NCBI GenBank assembly: GCA_964641175.1
Contig: CAZXLJ010000041.1
Coordinates: 1 to 26,038, forward strand
Direction: 5' to 3'
Length of the DNA stretch: 26,038 nucleotides
From: CAYNST01 sp964641175
GTDB lineage: Bacteria > Pseudomonadota > Gammaproteobacteria > Pseudomonadales > Cellvibrionaceae
Shown here: piece by piece, positions 24,434 to 26,038 of the stretch
How positions within the stretch are numbered: position 1 is the first letter of the stretch
Layout of the letters: each line of letters begins with the position of its first letter
Notes under the pieces: generated by a model
What the model saw: the letters and a program-made list of their open reading frames with translations, nothing else
Told to the model about the DNA's origin: nothing
The model's database searches: none
Made by a program: the position numbers and the translations under genes

Positions 24434-25273
24434 TTAGCGATACAGATGCGAACTCGCCAAGGCCACTTCGCGCACGCCCGATAACAGGCCGCGATGCAGG
24501 CTGCTGATGGCCAGCTCGTTGAACCGCGTACTGCTGGGCCCTTCCAGAAACTCCGCGTAGCGTTCAAGAAGCGGCATGTCCAGATGACGATAGGCGTAGA
24601 GAAAAGACAACCAGACCATCATTTGCAGATCGGCCTGGGTCGAGCTGAATTCCTGTACCACTTGCGCTGACCAGCTGTCGATGTCGCTTACCGGCGTAGG
24701 GTTGTCCACCACCGCCATCAGCGAATAACCCGCCACGGCCAGATGACTGGCAAACTCGACGGCATTGACCGCCGTGCAGATCCGTTGCACCACCGCCAAC
24801 CGCGCGTCATCTGCCAGTAACGTCTGTGTCATGCCCTGCATGGCGGCGAAGGCGCCCGGTGTCGCACCGGCGATCTCCGCCTGAGTGATACGTCGACCGG
24901 ATTCTGACTGGTACCAGCCGAGCAATTCCCGCAGGTCATCATGGGGAAGGGACTGCTGCAACGCAGTGCCAACACCGTAATGGAGCTTTTCTGCGGAGAA
25001 GGATTCGGCGACCGCTTTCAGCAAGGCCTCGCGCTGGTTGATTGGCACTTCCAGCCCGCCCAGCCCGGCGTGGCCAAGGGTGTCCTGAATCGTCTGCGGA
25101 ATCAGGGCCACTTGCGCGCTGAATCCGGACACCTGCATAAGCCGACCGATGTCCTGGGGTCGACTGGCCTGTGCCGGCAAGGCAATCAGGCAGCTCCACA
25201 CAGCAACAACAAGGGCACCCAGCACAACAAAAGTGCGGGCTGCGTCGGTTCGGTGTGCGTCAGAATTCTTCAA
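24434..25273 (-). CDS. Exported DUF2059-like protein, unknown function
   Basis: The 279-residue product starts with a charged segment and a hydrophobic stretch at about 14-32, ending LPAQAS, which looks like a signal peptide cut near residue 36. The mature part is helical and has DUF2059-like repeats: LRELLGWYQSESGRRITQAE (about 114-133) and LERYAEFLEGPSSTRFNELA (about 236-255), each an aromatic-rich helix plus the 'S-E/P-G/S-G/T' turn. A periplasmic location is likely, with no known activity. The first codon, read here as TTG at 25273, overlaps the end of the preceding gene (stop at 25260-25262) by 14 bp, with no clear Shine-Dalgarno. This suggests translational coupling; other starts inside the signal peptide are less likely. 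Confidence 0.68.
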   Translation of the reverse strand: MKNSDAHRTDAARTFVVLGALVVAVWSCLIALPAQASRPQDIGRLMQVSGFSAQVALIPQTIQDTLGHAGLGGLEVPINQREALLKAVAESFSAEKLHYGVGTALQQSLPHDDLRELLGWYQSESGRRITQAEIAGATPGAFAAMQGMTQTLLADDARLAVVQRICTAVNAVEFASHLAVAGYSLMAVVDNPTPVSDIDSWSAQVVQEFSSTQADLQMMVWLSFLYAYRHLDMPLLERYAEFLEGPSSTRFNELAISSLHRGLLSGVREVALASSHLYR

Positions 25274-26033
25274 TGTCGTAGTCTATGATGATGGGGAGAT
25301 GGCTGGAGAAGGTCTGGGTTTTATATATCGTCGCGTACTCGACTTTGCGGCGCAAGGCTTCGGAGACGATTTGGTGATCTATTCGCCATCCGTCCCCCTG
25401 CCCCATCTGTCCGGAAGGCCACCAGGAAAATTCGTCGGGGTCGTTATTCACCTGACGAAATGCATCCGCATATCCTATCTGGGTTACCAGCTGGTTCATC
25501 CACTGTTGTTCGTGAGGCAGAAAACCGGGCGAATTGGTGTTGTTCTGCCAGTTCTGCACATCTTTGCGGGTGTGTGCCATGCCCCAATTGCCACAAAAGA
25601 TGAAATGGCGCCGCTTGCGGGTGATCTTGTGCAGCAGATTCTGAAAGTCTTCGAAAAATTTCACTTTGACTTCAAGGGATTCATTCTCGGCGAGCGCCAT
25701 GGGCGCAAGTAGCGAGCCGATGCTGTAGTGCTCGTAATCAACCTGCAGATAGCGCCCTTCCATGTCCACCCCGCTGGCGAATCCCAGCCCGTAGATCAAA
25801 GCCTTGGGCTGGAACCGCGTGTAGATGGCCACGCCGTTGTAGTGCTTTACTCCGGAGTCAAAAAAATACGCGAAATATCCTTCCGGGTGGAATATATCGT
25901 GATCCAGCTCGTATTCCAGTGCCCGCAGATCCTGCAGACAGATGACGTCGGCGTCCTGACCATCGATCCAGTCATAGAGCCCACGCTGTGCTGCCTGGTG
26001 AATCCCGTCGACACTGAGAGTTATTATTCGCAT
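25260..26033 (-). CDS. Crc-like degenerate exonuclease III family protein
   Basis: This 257-residue protein is of the exonuclease III/EEP superfamily but looks closer to Crc than to active Xth. Against E. coli ExoIII, N7 is S7, the catalytic E34 is D35 (VICLQDLRA), the GDWN motif is GNWG (residues 148-151), and D258 of the SDH motif is S244, while D219 (RIDHQ) and H245 (SSHLP) remain. Pseudomonas Crc also has LQD and a broken GDWN motif and shows no nuclease activity. Crc acts with Hfq to repress translation of carbon-use genes. The ATG at 26033 is 5 bp from the window edge, so its promoter is unseen. Identity as Crc itself is likely but not proven; an inactive Xth paralogue is the alternative. 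Confidence 0.78.
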   Translation of the reverse strand: MRIITLSVDGIHQAAQRGLYDWIDGQDADVICLQDLRALEYELDHDIFHPEGYFAYFFDSGVKHYNGVAIYTRFQPKALIYGLGFASGVDMEGRYLQVDYEHYSIGSLLAPMALAENESLEVKVKFFEDFQNLLHKITRKRRHFIFCGNWGMAHTRKDVQNWQNNTNSPGFLPHEQQWMNQLVTQIGYADAFRQVNNDPDEFSWWPSGQMGQGDGWRIDHQIVSEALRRKVEYATIYKTQTFSSHLPIIIDYDIEEF

Positions 26034-26038
26034 GATGG

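Noticed and set aside
1..26038. CRISPR array, tRNA, rRNA or IS transposase
   Set aside because: I saw no spaced identical repeats of CRISPR type, no cloverleaf or rRNA sequence and no transposase or integrase gene. The periodic GGA pattern at 1-690 is not CRISPR because its repeats are short and variable.

Overview
The window is GC-rich and packed with genes, and it looks like a chromosomal segment of a free-living, plant-polysaccharide-using gammaproteobacterium, Pseudomonas-like in the broad sense and possibly Cellvibrionales-like. The evidence is a complete pstS-pstC-pstA-pstB-phoU operon with long Pst permeases, a Crc-like degenerate exonuclease III homologue, a GH115 xylan alpha-glucuronidase, TRAP permeases and a Csr/Rsm-type RNA. 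The genus cannot be fixed from this sequence alone.

Layout. Positions 1-~700 hold no credible protein gene. The minus strand there carries about 48 GGA trinucleotides, one every ~14 nt, against 5 on the plus strand. Many sit in the loops of short hairpins. This is the architecture of a CsrB/RsmZ-type RNA that sequesters CsrA/RsmA, but with roughly twice the motifs of E. coli CsrB, and it may run off the left edge. It is the most exciting item in the window. Positions 878-3336 hold a thioredoxin-fold protein, a YaiI/YqxD protein and a type IB topoisomerase. An ECF42-type sigma factor (3402 onward) is cut by a 100-N assembly gap, which is followed by three copies of a 17-bp tandem repeat. Next come a GCS2-type carboxylate-amine ligase and an aspartoacylase-like M14 hydrolase (4734-7204), then a DUF2130 coiled-coil protein and an FdhF/YdeP molybdopterin oxidoreductase (7358-10830).

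An imperfect inverted-repeat element (10880-11156) precedes a DUF4870 membrane protein. The minus strand then carries a small lipoprotein and the phosphate-uptake operon (12074-17666), with a candidate Pho box in front of pstS. Divergent from pstS is the secreted GH115 enzyme. Farther on lie a small membrane protein, an orphan TRAP permease pair without its binding protein, a second inverted-repeat element (23716-24002) that abuts the ribosome binding site of a YciA-like thioesterase, an exported DUF2059-like protein and the Crc-like protein at the right edge.

How parts may work together. The Pst genes form the standard high-affinity phosphate system with PhoU. GH115 releases (methyl)glucuronic acid from xylan, and the TRAP permeases could import an organic acid of that kind, though this link is inference. 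Two post-transcriptional regulators of carbon metabolism, a Csr-type RNA and a Crc-like protein, lie in the same 26 kb. A hairpin with CAGGAG in its loop over the start of the ligase gene at 4734 is a candidate local target of the Csr system.
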